Origin: Actinomycetes bacterium
GTDB taxonomy: Bacteria > Actinomycetota > JAICYB01
Direction of reading: 5' to 3'
DNA length: 64,000 nt
Assembly (NCBI GenBank): GCA_025934435.1
Contig: JAICYB010000008.1
Span: 18,329-82,328 of the forward strand
Below the pieces are notes generated by a model. That model was given only the letters and a program-made list of their open reading frames with translations, made no database searches and was not told where the DNA came from. The position numbers were made by a program, and so were the translations under genes. This document shows positions 25,890 through 35,337 of the stretch, piece by piece (position 1 is the stretch's first letter; every line of letters begins with the position of its first letter).

Positions 25890-27182
25890 ATGGCCAAGGA
25901 TTCCATAGGTGTGGGTCTGCTCGGGTGCGGCATCGTCGGCTCCGGTGCCGCGCGGCACCTGCTCGCGGAAGCCGAAGCGGTGGCCCGTGCCGTCGGCGTG
26001 CCCGTCGAGATCCGGCGCGTTGCCGTGCGAAACCTCGCGAAGAAGCGAGACGTCGACCTCGATCCGTCCCTGTTCACCCACAGCGTGGACGACATCGTCG
26101 AGGCGGACGACATCGACGTCGTCGTCGAGGTCATCGGCGGCATCGAGCCCGCGCGTACCTGCATCCTGAAGGCTCTCGAGCTCGGCAAGCCGGTCGTCAG
26201 CGCGAACAAGGAGCTCCTCTCGACGCTCGGCCAGGAGCTGTTCATCAAGGCCGACGAGAAGGGGACGGACCTGTTGTTCGAAGCCGCGGTATGCGGCGGG
26301 ATCCCGTTGATCCGTCCGCTGAAGGAATCCCTCGCCGGCGAAGGTATCAAGCAGATCATCGGCATCGTCAACGGGACGACGAACTTCATCTTGACGCGCA
26401 TGTCCGAGAGCGGGATGTCGTTCTCCGAAGCGCTCGCCGAAGCGGAAGCGCTCGGCTACGCCGAGGAAGACCCGACGGCGGACATCGAGGGCTTCGACGC
26501 CGCGGCGAAAGCCGCGATCCTCGCGTCGATCGCGTTCCGCTCCCGTGTCGTCGCCGGGCAGGTCTACCGCGAAGGCATCTCGCAGGTGACGCACCGCGAC
26601 ATCGAATTCGCGCAGCGTCTGGGCTACACCGTGAAGCTCGTCGCGATCGCGGAAGAGATCGATGGTGAGATCGCTGTGCGCGTGCATCCCGCGATGCTTC
26701 CGAACGCGCATCCGTTGTCGTCGGTGCGTGATTCGTTCAATGCGGTGTTCGTCGAAGGTGCGTCCGTCGGGAATCTGATGTTCTACGGCAGGGGGGCGGG
26801 AAGCGACCCGACGGGCTCGGCCGTCGTCGGCGACATCGTCGCCGCGTCCCGCAATCTCATCACCGGCGGTCGCCATCTCGGCTGTACGTGTTACTTCGAC
26901 AAGCGCGTGCTCCCGATCGACGAGATGGAGTCGCAGTACTACATGCTGCTGTCCGTTGCCGATAAGCCCGGGGTACTCGCCGAGGTCGCGTCCACGTTCG
27001 GCTCCCACGAGATCTCCATCCGCTCCGTATGGCAGGAAGGTTTCGGGGACGAAGCCCAGCTCGTGATCGTCACGCACCGCGGCAAGGAAGCGAATCTGCA
27101 GGCGACCGTCGACGATCTCGGCGTGCTCGACTCGGTCACGAAGGTCGTCTCCGTTCTTCGCGTCGAAGGCGAAGAAGAGTAA
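25890..27182 (+). CDS. hom: Homoserine dehydrogenase
   Basis: 430 residues. The NAD(P)-binding domain opens with [12 protein letters not shown]; the catalytic domain contains [11 protein letters not shown] and [15 protein letters not shown]. The C-terminal ACT domain (about 348-430) normally gives threonine feedback inhibition. It reduces aspartate semialdehyde to homoserine, the branch point to threonine and methionine. It heads the operon and is followed by thrC after 4 bp. Confidence 0.97.
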   Translation: MAKDSIGVGLLGCGIVGSGAARHLLAEAEAVARAVGVPVEIRRVAVRNLAKKRDVDLDPSLFTHSVDDIVEADDIDVVVEVIGGIEPARTCILKALELGKPVVSANKELLSTLGQELFIKADEKGTDLLFEAAVCGGIPLIRPLKESLAGEGIKQIIGIVNGTTNFILTRMSESGMSFSEALAEAEALGYAEEDPTADIEGFDAAAKAAILASIAFRSRVVAGQVYREGISQVTHRDIEFAQRLGYTVKLVAIAEEIDGEIAVRVHPAMLPNAHPLSSVRDSFNAVFVEGASVGNLMFYGRGAGSDPTGSAVVGDIVAASRNLITGGRHLGCTCYFDKRVLPIDEMESQYYMLLSVADKPGVLAEVASTFGSHEISIRSVWQEGFGDEAQLVIVTHRGKEANLQATVDDLGVLDSVTKVVSVLRVEGEEE

Positions 27183-27186
27183 GCCT

Positions 27187-28224
27187 GTGCCCCTCTGGCG
27201 AGGAGTGATCGAGGAATACCGTGACCGCTTGCCGGTGACGGACGCCACGCCGATCGTGACGTTGCAAGAAGGCGGGACGCCTCTCATCCACGCCGACGCA
27301 TTGTCCGGTCGGCTCGGCCTCGACGTCTGGCTGAAGTACGAAGGCGCGAACCCGACCGGCTCGTTCAAGGACCGCGGTATGTGCGTCGCGATCGCGAAGG
27401 CGATGGAGGAAGGCGCGACCGCCGTCTGTTGCGCGTCGACAGGGAACACCTCGGCCTCCGCGGCGGCGTACGCCGCGCGGGCGGGGCTCCGGTGCATCGT
27501 CCTTGTTCCCGCAGGGGGCATCACGATGGGCAAGCTCGCGCAAGCGCTCGTGCACGGCGCCGAAGTGCTCGAGCTCGAAACGAACTTCGACGGTTCTCTG
27601 ACCGTCGCGCGCGAGTTGAACGGCGGGTACCCCGTGGCGCTCGTGAACTCCGTGAATCCGTACCGCATCGAGGGACAGAAGACGTGCGCCTTCGAGATCG
27701 TCGAGTCACTCGGACGCGCTCCCGACTACCACGTCATGCCCGTCGGCAACGCCGGGAACATCACCGCGCAGTGGAAGGGCTATACGGAATCCGGGCCGGA
27801 TCGTCCGGTCATGTACGGAGTGCAAGCTGAAGGTGCGTCGCCGCTCGTTCGCGGTGAGCCTGTCGCCGATCCGTCCACACTGGCGTCGGCGATCCGCATC
27901 GGCAACCCCGCGTCGTGGGAAGGCGCCGTGAAAGCGACGTCGGAGTCCGGCGGCGCATTCCTCGCCGTGTCGGACGCCGACATCCTGGAGGCGTACCACG
28001 TACTTGCGGAAGAAGAGGGGTTGTTCTGCGAGCCGGCGTCGGCGGCATCGCTCGCGGGACTCTTCAAGCTCGTCGAAGCCGAGGAGCTCGAAGGCGGTAA
28101 GACCGTCGTGCTGATCCTCACCGGGCACGGATTGAAGGACCCCGACCGCGCGCTGGCCGAAGCGCCGTCGACGAAGCGCGTTCCCGCGGACACCGAAACC
28201 GTCGCACACTTGCTCGGCTGGTAG
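27187..28224 (+). CDS. thrC: Threonine synthase
   Basis: 345 residues, the short PLP fold-type II threonine synthase class. PLP Lys lies in [11 protein letters not shown], the phosphate-binding loop follows in [11 protein letters not shown], and [15 protein letters not shown] is present. It converts phosphohomoserine to threonine. It starts at GTG 27187, 4 bp after hom, and ends one base before thrB. The hom-thrC-thrB order is the standard actinobacterial arrangement. Confidence 0.96.
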   Translation: MPLWRGVIEEYRDRLPVTDATPIVTLQEGGTPLIHADALSGRLGLDVWLKYEGANPTGSFKDRGMCVAIAKAMEEGATAVCCASTGNTSASAAAYAARAGLRCIVLVPAGGITMGKLAQALVHGAEVLELETNFDGSLTVARELNGGYPVALVNSVNPYRIEGQKTCAFEIVESLGRAPDYHVMPVGNAGNITAQWKGYTESGPDRPVMYGVQAEGASPLVRGEPVADPSTLASAIRIGNPASWEGAVKATSESGGAFLAVSDADILEAYHVLAEEEGLFCEPASAASLAGLFKLVEAEELEGGKTVVLILTGHGLKDPDRALAEAPSTKRVPADTETVAHLLGW

Positions 28225-29094
28225 ATGCTGATCAAGGTTCCGGCCTCGACGTCGAACCTCGGTCCGGGGTTCGACTGCGTCGGGGGCGCGCTCGGGATCG
28301 GCCTGGAGCTTCGGTACGCCGAAGGTGAGCCATCGTGGACGTACCGTCACGGCGGTCTGGGTCCCGCACACGACGCGCCGGACGCATCCCTCGTCCTGTC
28401 CGCAGCTGCGCGCGTGTTCGGCGAAACGCCGTCGGTCGCGCTCGAGATGTCGAGCGACATCCCCATGGGGTGCGGCCTCGGTTCGTCGGCTTCGGCGATC
28501 GCGGCGGGTTTGCTGCTCGGTTGCGCGCTGGCGGACAAGGTTCCCGATCCGTTCGAGTTGCTGCGTCTCGGGACGCCGCTTGAAGGTCACGCGGACAATC
28601 TCGCGCCGGCGCTCTTCGGCGGCGTGACGCTCGTCCTTCCCGAGTTCGACGGCGTCGACGTGCTGCGCTTCGAACCGGATCCGTCCATCGTGCCCGTGAT
28701 CTTGTTGCCGAGGGTGTCGCTTTCGACCTCCGATGCGCGACGCGCGTTGCCGGATCACGTCGACCGTCTCGATGCGGTGAAGAACATCGCGCGGTCGTCC
28801 GGACTCGTCGCGCTCCTCAGCGGGACCACACCACCGACGACGGAGCTCTTGCACGAGTGCACGGCGGATCTGCTGCATCAGCCGTACCGTGCGCCGCTGA
28901 TGCCGGAGACGGCTGCGGCGATCGAGGAGCTGCGCGACGCGGGTGTTCCCGCCGCCGTCTCGGGGGCCGGTCCGTCGATCGTCTGTCTCTTCGTTCGCGG
29001 CGAGGACGACGCACCGCGGCGGCTGCTCGCGGATCTCGCCGGGTGGTCCGTCCTCGACGTCGGCTGGGACCTCGAAGGCGCGCGGATCGTCTAG
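28225..29094 (+). CDS. thrB: Homoserine kinase
   Basis: 289 residues, GHMP kinase. The N-terminal PASTSNLGPGFDCVG, ATP loop IPMGCGLGSSASAIAAGL and C-terminal AAVSGAGPSIVCLF are the three family motifs. It phosphorylates homoserine for ThrC. The ATG follows the thrC stop directly, so ribosomes can pass from one to the other. It ends the operon; 165 bp separate it from the transketolase genes. Confidence 0.96.
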   Translation: MLIKVPASTSNLGPGFDCVGGALGIGLELRYAEGEPSWTYRHGGLGPAHDAPDASLVLSAAARVFGETPSVALEMSSDIPMGCGLGSSASAIAAGLLLGCALADKVPDPFELLRLGTPLEGHADNLAPALFGGVTLVLPEFDGVDVLRFEPDPSIVPVILLPRVSLSTSDARRALPDHVDRLDAVKNIARSSGLVALLSGTTPPTTELLHECTADLLHQPYRAPLMPETAAAIEELRDAGVPAAVSGAGPSIVCLFVRGEDDAPRRLLADLAGWSVLDVGWDLEGARIV

Positions 29095-29218
29095 CTCGGC
29101 TCCAGCAGGTTGCCACGACCCAGCCCGCGCTTACCTCCGTCCTTCCGTTCCGGCGCGCCTCCACCAGTCGAAGACGGGGGGCTCCGGCCGCGAGCCAACC
29201 CGGGTCACCCCGAGCGGG

Positions 29219-29258
29219 TAGGTTGGCGACGTCCGCGACCGGGAAGGAACCCAGATAG
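29219..29258 (+). promoter_or_regulatory. Putative promoter and ribosome binding site for the split transketolase
   Basis: A -10-like TAGGTT lies at 29219-29224 and a GGGAAGGAAC Shine-Dalgarno stands about 10 nt before ATG 29259, giving a short leader. The rest of the 29095-29258 gap shows no gene or clear riboswitch. Confidence 0.35.
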
Positions 29259-30107
29259 ATGCCAGCAACCCTCACCCAGACGAACGACGTCGAAGAGCTG
29301 GCCGACATCGCCCGGCGGATCCGCGTCCTCAGCTTGCTGATGACGTCGCGCGTGAAGCCCGAGCCGGCCGGACACCCGTCCACGGCGATGTCCTCGGCCG
29401 ACATCATCGCCGCACTTCATTTCTCGCGGCTGCGCTGGGATCCGGCCAACGCCGGTTGGGAAGACCGTGACAGGTTCGTCCTGTCGAAGGGGCACGGGGT
29501 TCCCGTCCTCTATGCGGCGTACGCGATAGCGGGCGCGATCCCTGAAGACGAGATCTACACGCTGCGTGAAACGGGAAGCAGGCTCCAAGGGCATCCCGAC
29601 CCCACGCGGCTCCCGTTCGTCGAGGCGGCGACGGGTTCGCTCGGGCAGGGCATCTCGATCGCGATCGGCCTCGCCCTCGGCGCGAAGGCGGACGGAGCGA
29701 ACTGGCGCACCTACTGCATGCTCGGAGATGGCGAGACCGAAGAGGGTCAGGTCTGGGAAGCGGCGATGTTCGCACCGAAGTACGACACCGACAACCTGTG
29801 CGCGATCGTCGACAACAACCGCATCCAGCAGACGGGATCCGTCGAACACATCCTGCCGACGCTCAACCCGATCATCCCGAAGTGGGAAGCATTCGGCTGG
29901 CACATGATCGAGGTCGACGGACACGACATCCAAGCGGTGCTCGACGCCCTGGACGAAGCAGCGGCGACGAAGGGTAAGCCGACGGTGATCGTCGCGCACA
30001 CGATCAAAGGCAAGGGCGTTCCCGAGATGGAGAACTCCGAACACTGGCACGGGAAAGCGCCTTCACCCGAGCAGGCCGACGAATGGATCAAGGAGTACCT
30101 GTCATGA
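29259..30107 (+). CDS. Transketolase, N-terminal subunit
   Basis: 282 residues equal to the ThDP-binding PP half of transketolase. The ThDP/Mg motif runs from MLGDGETEEGQVWEAAMF to VDNN, and GHPSTAMSSADIIAAL and SKGHG are typical. Split transketolases need the partner PYR-domain subunit encoded next. The pair interconverts pentose and glycolytic phosphates or serves related 1-deoxyketose pathways. Its stop overlaps the partner start (ATGA), which suits 1:1 synthesis. Confidence 0.92.
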   Translation: MPATLTQTNDVEELADIARRIRVLSLLMTSRVKPEPAGHPSTAMSSADIIAALHFSRLRWDPANAGWEDRDRFVLSKGHGVPVLYAAYAIAGAIPEDEIYTLRETGSRLQGHPDPTRLPFVEAATGSLGQGISIAIGLALGAKADGANWRTYCMLGDGETEEGQVWEAAMFAPKYDTDNLCAIVDNNRIQQTGSVEHILPTLNPIIPKWEAFGWHMIEVDGHDIQAVLDALDEAAATKGKPTVIVAHTIKGKGVPEMENSEHWHGKAPSPEQADEWIKEYLS

Positions 30108-31069
30108 GTGGCGACATCGCAACGAGAACGGCCTTCGGCGAAGCGCTCGTCCGACTCGGGGAGACGAACCAACGGATCGTCGCGCTTGACGGCGACGTCG
30201 CGGGAAGCGTCATGACGGCCGACTTCGGCAAGGCGCATCCCGACCGTTACTTCCAGTGCGGCATCGCCGAGGCGAACATGATCGGCGTCGCGTCCGGTCT
30301 CGCGATGTCCGGACACATCCCCTTCGTCGCGTCCTTCGCGTGTTTCATCACCGGGCGTTTCGATCAGATCCGGATGTCGGTGGGCTACAACCGTTCGAAC
30401 GTCCGCGTCGTCGGGACGCACGTGGGCGTCGGCATCGGCTCGGACGGTCATTCGCAGATGGGGCTCGAGGACATCGCCCTCATGCGGACGATCCCGAACA
30501 TGGCGGTGATCCAGCCGGCCACGGGCATCGAAACACAAGGCGCCGTCGACTACCTGGTCGACCACGTCGGACCCGCGTATCTCCGCCTCACTCGCCAGAA
30601 GCTCCCGGAATTGTTCGGGGACGACTATCACTTCGAGTTCGGGAAGGGCCGCGTCCTGCGTGAAGGAACGGAGATCGCGCTCGTTGCCACCGGCGCGACC
30701 GTCACCGAAGCACTGCAAGCGGCGGATCTGCTCGAAGGACAAGGCGTTTCCACGGCCGTCGTGAACATCCACACGATCCATCCGATCGACGGCGATCTTC
30801 TCGCCGACATCGCCGGACGAACCCGTCGCATCGTCACCATCGAGGATCACTCGGTGAACGGGGGCCTCGGCGGCGCGGTGTGCGAGGCGCTCGCGGAACG
30901 TCACCCGGCCCCCGTGCTGCGTCTCGGCATCCATGGGTTCGGTGAGTCCGGTGATCCGGCGGAGCTCTACGAACGCTTCGGGATCTCGGCGCGCCAGATC
31001 GCGATCCAAGCTGCGTCCTTCCTCGAGTCGGCCGCTGAAGTCGCACTGATCGCCGAAGGTTCCGTTTAA
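30104..31069 (+). CDS. Transketolase, C-terminal subunit
   Basis: 321 residues with the PYR and C-terminal transketolase domains. The catalytic Glu lies in FQCGIAEANMIGVASGLA, and the segment EDIALMRTIPNMAVIQPA follows. ATG 30104 is chosen because of the ATGA overlap with the N-terminal subunit. Split forms are widespread in archaea and in several bacterial lineages. Whether the pair is the cell's main transketolase or a pathway-specific one cannot be told here. Confidence 0.92.
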   Translation: MSGDIATRTAFGEALVRLGETNQRIVALDGDVAGSVMTADFGKAHPDRYFQCGIAEANMIGVASGLAMSGHIPFVASFACFITGRFDQIRMSVGYNRSNVRVVGTHVGVGIGSDGHSQMGLEDIALMRTIPNMAVIQPATGIETQGAVDYLVDHVGPAYLRLTRQKLPELFGDDYHFEFGKGRVLREGTEIALVATGATVTEALQAADLLEGQGVSTAVVNIHTIHPIDGDLLADIAGRTRRIVTIEDHSVNGGLGGAVCEALAERHPAPVLRLGIHGFGESGDPAELYERFGISARQIAIQAASFLESAAEVALIAEGSV

Positions 31070-31099
31070 CATCTCGTCGGCAAGACGAGAGGGGGCGGG

Positions 31100-32782
31100 G
31101 TGGCACGGCGGCGGATGAGGGCATCCGGCATCGCGCGCGTCGTCGCGCTCGCCGTGATCCTCACGCTCGCCGGAGTGGGTGTCGTCGAAGGTCTGCTCGC
31201 GCCGCGCGTGCGTACCGACGCGCCGCGTCCGGTGCCCGTGACGGGCAACCCGATCGCGGCCGAGAACCGGAAACCCGGCACGGAGTCGTGGAAGATCGCC
31301 GACAAGGACATCACCGGCGGGCAGCTCCAGGGGTACGCGTCGCGCACGAGCGTCCAGCCTCACGGGCACATCACGCTCTACATCACGAGCAACTACCCGG
31401 CGTACAACGTCGACGTCTACCGGATGGGCTGGTACGACGGCGATGGAGCCCGCCTGATCTACTCACGCCACGGCCTCAGCGGCGTGAAGCAACCGGAACC
31501 TACGGTCGACCCGGTGACGCGGATGGTCGAGGACAACTGGACGCCGTCCCTCACGCTCACCGTCGGCAACGACTGGACGACCGGTGCTTATCTCGCGAAA
31601 GTGAGCAACACGGAGGGACGGGGCTCCTACATCCCGTTCGTCGTCCGCGAAGGCCGCGAGCGTGCACCGATCGTGTTCCAGTCGTCGGTAACGACCTGGC
31701 AGGCCTACAACATCTACGGTGGCCACTCCCTGTATTACGGCGAATCGTTCAACGGCGGTCAGACCACCGCGCTGCGATCGAAGGTCGTGTCGTTCGATCG
31801 TCCGTACGGGTACGGCGTCGGCGCCGCGGACTTCCTCGGACTCGAACTGCCCCTGGTCGAATGGCTCGAACGCAACGGGTACGACGTCGGCTACGCGACG
31901 GATATCGACACGCACGAAGATCCTCTGCTCCTCGCCGGACGCAAGGCGTTTCTGTCGCTCGGTCACGACGAGTACTGGTCGACCGCGATGCGTGCGCACG
32001 TCGAAGAGGCGATCAATGCCGGGACGAACCTCGCCTTCTTCGGCGCGAACGCGATCTACCGTCACATCCGGTTCGAACACTCGCCGCTCGGACGTGACCG
32101 TCACGAGGTCAACTACCGTTCAACGAGCGATCCGATCTTCGACATGGACCGGTCGGAGACGACGGTGCAGTGGCGTGATTGGCCGCTCGACCAGCCCGAG
32201 GATTCGGTGCTCGGCGCGATGTACGAGTGCGTCCCCGCGCACGGCGACGCGCTCGTGTACGACCCGCTCCCTTGGCTCTTCAAAGGGACGAATCTCCAGA
32301 TCGGCGACTCGATCAAGGGCATCGTCGGCGATGAGTACGACCGCGTCTTCCCGGACGAGACCCATCCGAAGCGATTGTGGGTCTTGTTCCGTACTCCGGT
32401 GAGATGCGGCGGCGCGACGTCGGTCCAAGACACGACGTTCTCGCGCTTCGCGTCGGGGGCCGGTGTCTTCGACGCCGGTACGAGCCGTTTCATGTGCGTC
32501 TTCGCGGGGTGTGACGACCAAGCGCCGGCCGAACCGCGGATGCAGTTGCTCGTGAAGAACCTGCTCGACGCATTTCTGGCAGGGAAGCCGCCGACGATCG
32601 AGCCCGATCCTCGTCCATTCACGACGGAGACTCGGCAGGTCATCGCGCCGACGGCCGAGCCGATCGAACAGGCACCCGTGATCGAACCGTTCCCGTCCGC
32701 GCAACCCGTCCCGGTGCCGGCGACGCCGGAACCGATGCCGACGCTCGCTCCGCAGCCGACCCCGCGGCATCTGGTCCTGTAA
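31100..32782 (+). CDS. Secreted N,N-dimethylformamidase large-subunit-like protein
   Basis: 560 residues with an N-terminal signal or anchor helix (RVVALAVILTLAGVGVVEGL). The body matches the N,N-dimethylformamidase beta-subunit-like family, with GYASRTSVQPHGHI, VYRMGWYDGDGARLI, SVTTWQAYNIYGGHSLY and SLGHDEYWS. The last 55 residues are a Pro/Thr/Ala-rich tail. Named members hydrolyse dimethylformamide, but most actinobacterial homologues are uncharacterised secreted proteins and no small subunit is visible. So the substrate should not be assumed. GTG start with GAGAGGGGG before it. Confidence 0.78.
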   Translation: MARRRMRASGIARVVALAVILTLAGVGVVEGLLAPRVRTDAPRPVPVTGNPIAAENRKPGTESWKIADKDITGGQLQGYASRTSVQPHGHITLYITSNYPAYNVDVYRMGWYDGDGARLIYSRHGLSGVKQPEPTVDPVTRMVEDNWTPSLTLTVGNDWTTGAYLAKVSNTEGRGSYIPFVVREGRERAPIVFQSSVTTWQAYNIYGGHSLYYGESFNGGQTTALRSKVVSFDRPYGYGVGAADFLGLELPLVEWLERNGYDVGYATDIDTHEDPLLLAGRKAFLSLGHDEYWSTAMRAHVEEAINAGTNLAFFGANAIYRHIRFEHSPLGRDRHEVNYRSTSDPIFDMDRSETTVQWRDWPLDQPEDSVLGAMYECVPAHGDALVYDPLPWLFKGTNLQIGDSIKGIVGDEYDRVFPDETHPKRLWVLFRTPVRCGGATSVQDTTFSRFASGAGVFDAGTSRFMCVFAGCDDQAPAEPRMQLLVKNLLDAFLAGKPPTIEPDPRPFTTETRQVIAPTAEPIEQAPVIEPFPSAQPVPVPATPEPMPTLAPQPTPRHLVL

Positions 32783-32863
32783 CGCGAAAGTCGTTGCCCG
32801 GCCCCCGGGGCTGGGTTAGTCTCGGCTCGGCCTCGCGGGCGACCGTTCCCGCGAAACGCATCC

Positions 32864-33550
32864 ATGATCAAAACCGAACACGTCTCGAAGATCTATAGGG
32901 GCGACGTGAAAGCCCTGGTCGATGTCAACGTGGACATCGCGAAGGGCGAATTCGTCTTCCTGGTGGGTGCGTCCGGCTCGGGCAAGTCGACCTTCACGAA
33001 GATCCTCACGAAGGACGAGATACCGACCGAGGGCGAGGTCTACGTGGCCGGCCGTCCACTGAACCGCCTCCCGAAGTGGCGCGTCCCGTATCTCCGCCGC
33101 GCGCTCGGCGTGGTGTTCCAGGACTACAAGCTGCTCGAGAACAAGACGGCATACGAGAACGTCTCGTTCGCCCTCGAGGTCATCGGGCATTCCGAGCCCC
33201 GGGTCCGTCCGCTCGTGCTGCAGACGCTCGAGCTCGTCGGATTGCAGGACAAGATCGACCGCATGCCGCACGAACTTTCCGGTGGCGAACAGCAACGCGT
33301 GTGTATCGCGCGGGCGTTCGTGAATCGTCCGCAGATCCTTATCGCGGACGAGCCCACGGGGAATCTCGACCCGGCGACGTCGCTCGAGATCGTGCGCCTG
33401 CTCGATCGCATCAACCGCACGGGGACGACCGTTCTCATGACGACGCACGATCACACGATCGTCGACGCGATGCGGCGGCGCGTCATCGAGCTCGAAGGCG
33501 GTCACGTGGTTCGTGATCAGGACCGCGGTGTCTACGGACCACGTGATTAG
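32864..33550 (+). CDS. ftsE: Cell division ATP-binding protein FtsE
   Basis: 228 residues, an ABC ATPase with Walker [11 protein letters not shown]-loop [12 protein letters not shown] (typical of FtsE), signature [14 protein letters not shown] and Walker [13 protein letters not shown]. With FtsX it couples divisome state to peptidoglycan hydrolases. A -10-like TAGTCT lies about 45 nt upstream. ftsX follows 3 bp after the stop. Confidence 0.96.
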   Translation: MIKTEHVSKIYRGDVKALVDVNVDIAKGEFVFLVGASGSGKSTFTKILTKDEIPTEGEVYVAGRPLNRLPKWRVPYLRRALGVVFQDYKLLENKTAYENVSFALEVIGHSEPRVRPLVLQTLELVGLQDKIDRMPHELSGGEQQRVCIARAFVNRPQILIADEPTGNLDPATSLEIVRLLDRINRTGTTVLMTTHDHTIVDAMRRRVIELEGGHVVRDQDRGVYGPRD

Positions 33551-33553
33551 CTG

Positions 33554-34432
33554 ATGGCGATCAAGGTCGGCTATTTCGTTCGCGAAGCGACGACGAACCT
33601 TCGTCGTAACAAGCTCATGACGGTGGCCGCGGCGCTGACGGCCGCCGTTTCGCTCCTTCTCCTCGGCGGGGTCTTGACGCTGGGCGACGTCGTGTCGTCG
33701 TTCACTCGTCAGCTCGAGAGCGCCGTCGAGGTGCAGGTGTTCCTGAAGGACGGCATCACGACATCGCAGCGCCAGGACGTCCGTTCGACGCTCGAAGGTC
33801 TCAGCGTCGTGAAGCGAGTCAGCTACATCAGCAAGGAAGAGGCGTACAAGGAATTCAAGAACATGTACAAGGACCAACCGGCCCTGTACGAGAACATCGA
33901 CGCGAGCGTGCTGCCGGCGTCGTACGACGTGCAGCTCACGGATCCGAAGCGGATCGATCTCATCAAGTCGAACCTCGGGAAGAATCCCGCGATCGACCAG
34001 ATAGTCGATGAGCACGCGACGGTCAAGAAGATCGTTCAGATCTCGAGCTTCTTACGTGCGTTCTCCGTTCTCATGGTGATCGTGCTCATGGGGGCGGCCG
34101 TCTTACTCATCTCGAACGCCACGCAATTGGCGATCTATGCCCGAAGACGTGAGATAGAGATCATGAAGCTCGTCGGTGCGACGAATTGGTTCGTCCGATT
34201 GCCGTTCATGCTCGAGGGTGTCGCCGCCGGTGTAGCGGGGGCGGTGATCGCGATCTTGCTCCTGGCCGGAGGGAAGACGCTTGCGCGTTCGTTCGTGAGC
34301 CATATCGCGCTCGTTCCGACCGTGGCGCTGCACGGCGTCGCGATCGGACAGTGGATCGTCCTCATCGTCGTCGGGATCGTGGTCGGCGCCGCCGGCGCGG
34401 CCGTCGCGATGCGCCGCTTCCTCGAGGCCTAG
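33554..34432 (+). CDS. ftsX: Cell division membrane protein FtsX
   Basis: 292 residues with four membrane helices: one near residue 25-45, a large extracellular loop, then three C-terminal helices. The NLRRNKLMTVAAALTAAVSLLLLG start and RREIEIMKLVGATNWFVRLPFMLEG are FtsX/MacB hallmarks. The extracellular loop normally activates an amidase or NlpC/P60 hydrolase, none of which is adjacent. Its stop codon shares CTAG with the convergent AhpD-like gene. In many actinobacteria smpB follows directly; here smpB is 2.6 kb further on. Confidence 0.95.
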   Translation: MAIKVGYFVREATTNLRRNKLMTVAAALTAAVSLLLLGGVLTLGDVVSSFTRQLESAVEVQVFLKDGITTSQRQDVRSTLEGLSVVKRVSYISKEEAYKEFKNMYKDQPALYENIDASVLPASYDVQLTDPKRIDLIKSNLGKNPAIDQIVDEHATVKKIVQISSFLRAFSVLMVIVLMGAAVLLISNATQLAIYARRREIEIMKLVGATNWFVRLPFMLEGVAAGVAGAVIAILLLAGGKTLARSFVSHIALVPTVALHGVAIGQWIVLIVVGIVVGAAGAAVAMRRFLEA

Positions 34433-35031
34433 CTCAGTCGCCAGACCAGCTGCGGGAACGCGTAGCCCTGGCGTAAGAGCACTTTCGCCGCGGCCGCGTA
34501 ACCCGCTTCGTCGGCCCGTTCGAACCCGAACGCGTCCGCGAGCCGGTCGATGATGTGGAACGTCGACGCGACGGCGACAACGTCCTCGATCGCTTCGTCC
34601 GAAACGCCGGCGGCGCGCACGGCGTCGATGTCGGAACGCGTGACCTCGTCGTGAGCGAGCGTCCGGATCAGGCGGAGAGCGGCCTTCGTCTTGTCGTCGA
34701 CCGGCGCGCTGTCGACGTCGGCGAATACGGCTTCGACCGTCTCGCGGCCCAGCTGATCCGACGCGACCGCGCCGTGTTGCCCCGTTCAGAACGGGCACTG
34801 ATTGAGCCGCGACGTGTACGCGGCGAAGAGTTCGCGTTGCCCGACCGACCACTCGGACGCACCTCGCATCGCACCTTGCGTCAGCGCGCAGAAGCGTTCG
34901 CCGAGGAAATCGGGACGGTACAGCTGGAGCTTGATGACGTCGGGAACCGGCCGCCGCGACGCGAGCGCCATCACGCGGAAGAGGAGTTTCGGCACGAACC
35001 GGTGGCCGTCGTCGAGCACGCGCAGCCTCAC
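34429..35031 (-). CDS. AhpD-like (carboxymuconolactone decarboxylase family) selenoprotein, UGA as Sec82
   Basis: Read through one in-frame TGA (34788-34786, codon 82), the frame from GTG 35031 to TAG 34431 gives 200 residues of the AhpD/CMD peroxidase-related fold. The active site would read C79-P-F-U82-T-G-Q-H86, exactly the AhpD CxxCxxxH motif with selenocysteine for the resolving-side Cys. Sequence on both sides is well conserved in style (ELFAAYTSRLNQCPF before, VAVASTFHIIDRLADAFGFE after). A 6-bp GGUC-loop hairpin follows the UGA. The start overlaps the partner gene stop (GTGA). A nonsense-mutated pseudogene is the main alternative. Thiol/selenol peroxidase or disulfide reductase activity is inferred from the family. 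Confidence 0.82.
34759..34774 (-). promoter_or_regulatory. Candidate bacterial SECIS hairpin
   Basis: Eleven nucleotides after the UGA, the minus strand forms CGGCGC-GGUC-GCGUCG: six pairs (one G-U) closed by a GGUC tetraloop. GGUC is the apical loop of the E. coli fdhF SECIS that SelB recognises. The first loop G is 17 nt from the UGA, within the usual bacterial range of about 16-37 nt. Confidence 0.7.
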
Positions 35032-35315
35032 GACATCGCCTTGCGGGCCGAATCGAACCGCCGGTAGCCGGCGCCGACGGCCGCCGCCACGGTGATCTCG
35101 AAGATCTGATCCTCGGTGTAGCCCGCGTCTTCGAGAGCCGCGACGTCCGAATCCGTCACCTTGTACGCGTGCTCGGCCACCTTCGTCAGGTATGTCGTGA
35201 GTTCGGGCGGGAGTGCCTCGCCCGTGAAGGCAGCGCGACGCAGCCCCGGATCGCTTCGTCCCGGCCCGTCGAGCACCCGTCGCCGGAGCTCTTCGATGGC
35301 GTCCGCGTGGCGCAC
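35028..35315 (-). CDS. Small helical partner of the AhpD-like selenoprotein
   Basis: 95 residues, mostly helical. The C-terminal half (TDSDVAALEDAGYTEDQIFEI, then AAAVGAGYRRFDSA) resembles the last helices of the AhpD/CMD fold but lacks any CxxC, so it is probably not catalytic alone. GTG 35315 stands 6 nt after a TACGAT -10 box (complement of 35322-35327) with no Shine-Dalgarno, predicting a leaderless operon. The stop overlaps the selenoprotein start by four bases. A heteromeric complex with that protein is a reasonable inference; no function is known to me. Confidence 0.75.
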   Translation of the reverse strand: MRHADAIEELRRRVLDGPGRSDPGLRRAAFTGEALPPELTTYLTKVAEHAYKVTDSDVAALEDAGYTEDQIFEITVAAAVGAGYRRFDSARKAMS

Positions 35316-35337
35316 GCCCTCATCGTACCGAGGTCGC

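Noticed and set aside
29095..29258. Signal recognition particle RNA or riboswitch in the thrB-transketolase gap
   Set aside because: The conserved SRP loop and known riboswitch cores could not be found; only a possible promoter and Shine-Dalgarno remain.
31100..32782. Assigning dimethylformamide degradation to this organism
   Set aside because: Only a family resemblance of one secreted large-subunit-like protein is seen. No small subunit or methylamine genes are present, so the substrate is not supported.
34429..35031. AhpD-like gene as two genes or a pseudogene broken by a stop
   Set aside because: The UGA replaces exactly the catalytic cysteine, frames match on both sides, the operon overlaps are intact and a GGUC hairpin follows at proper distance, so selenocysteine explains more. 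Pseudogene stays the fallback if no Sec machinery exists.
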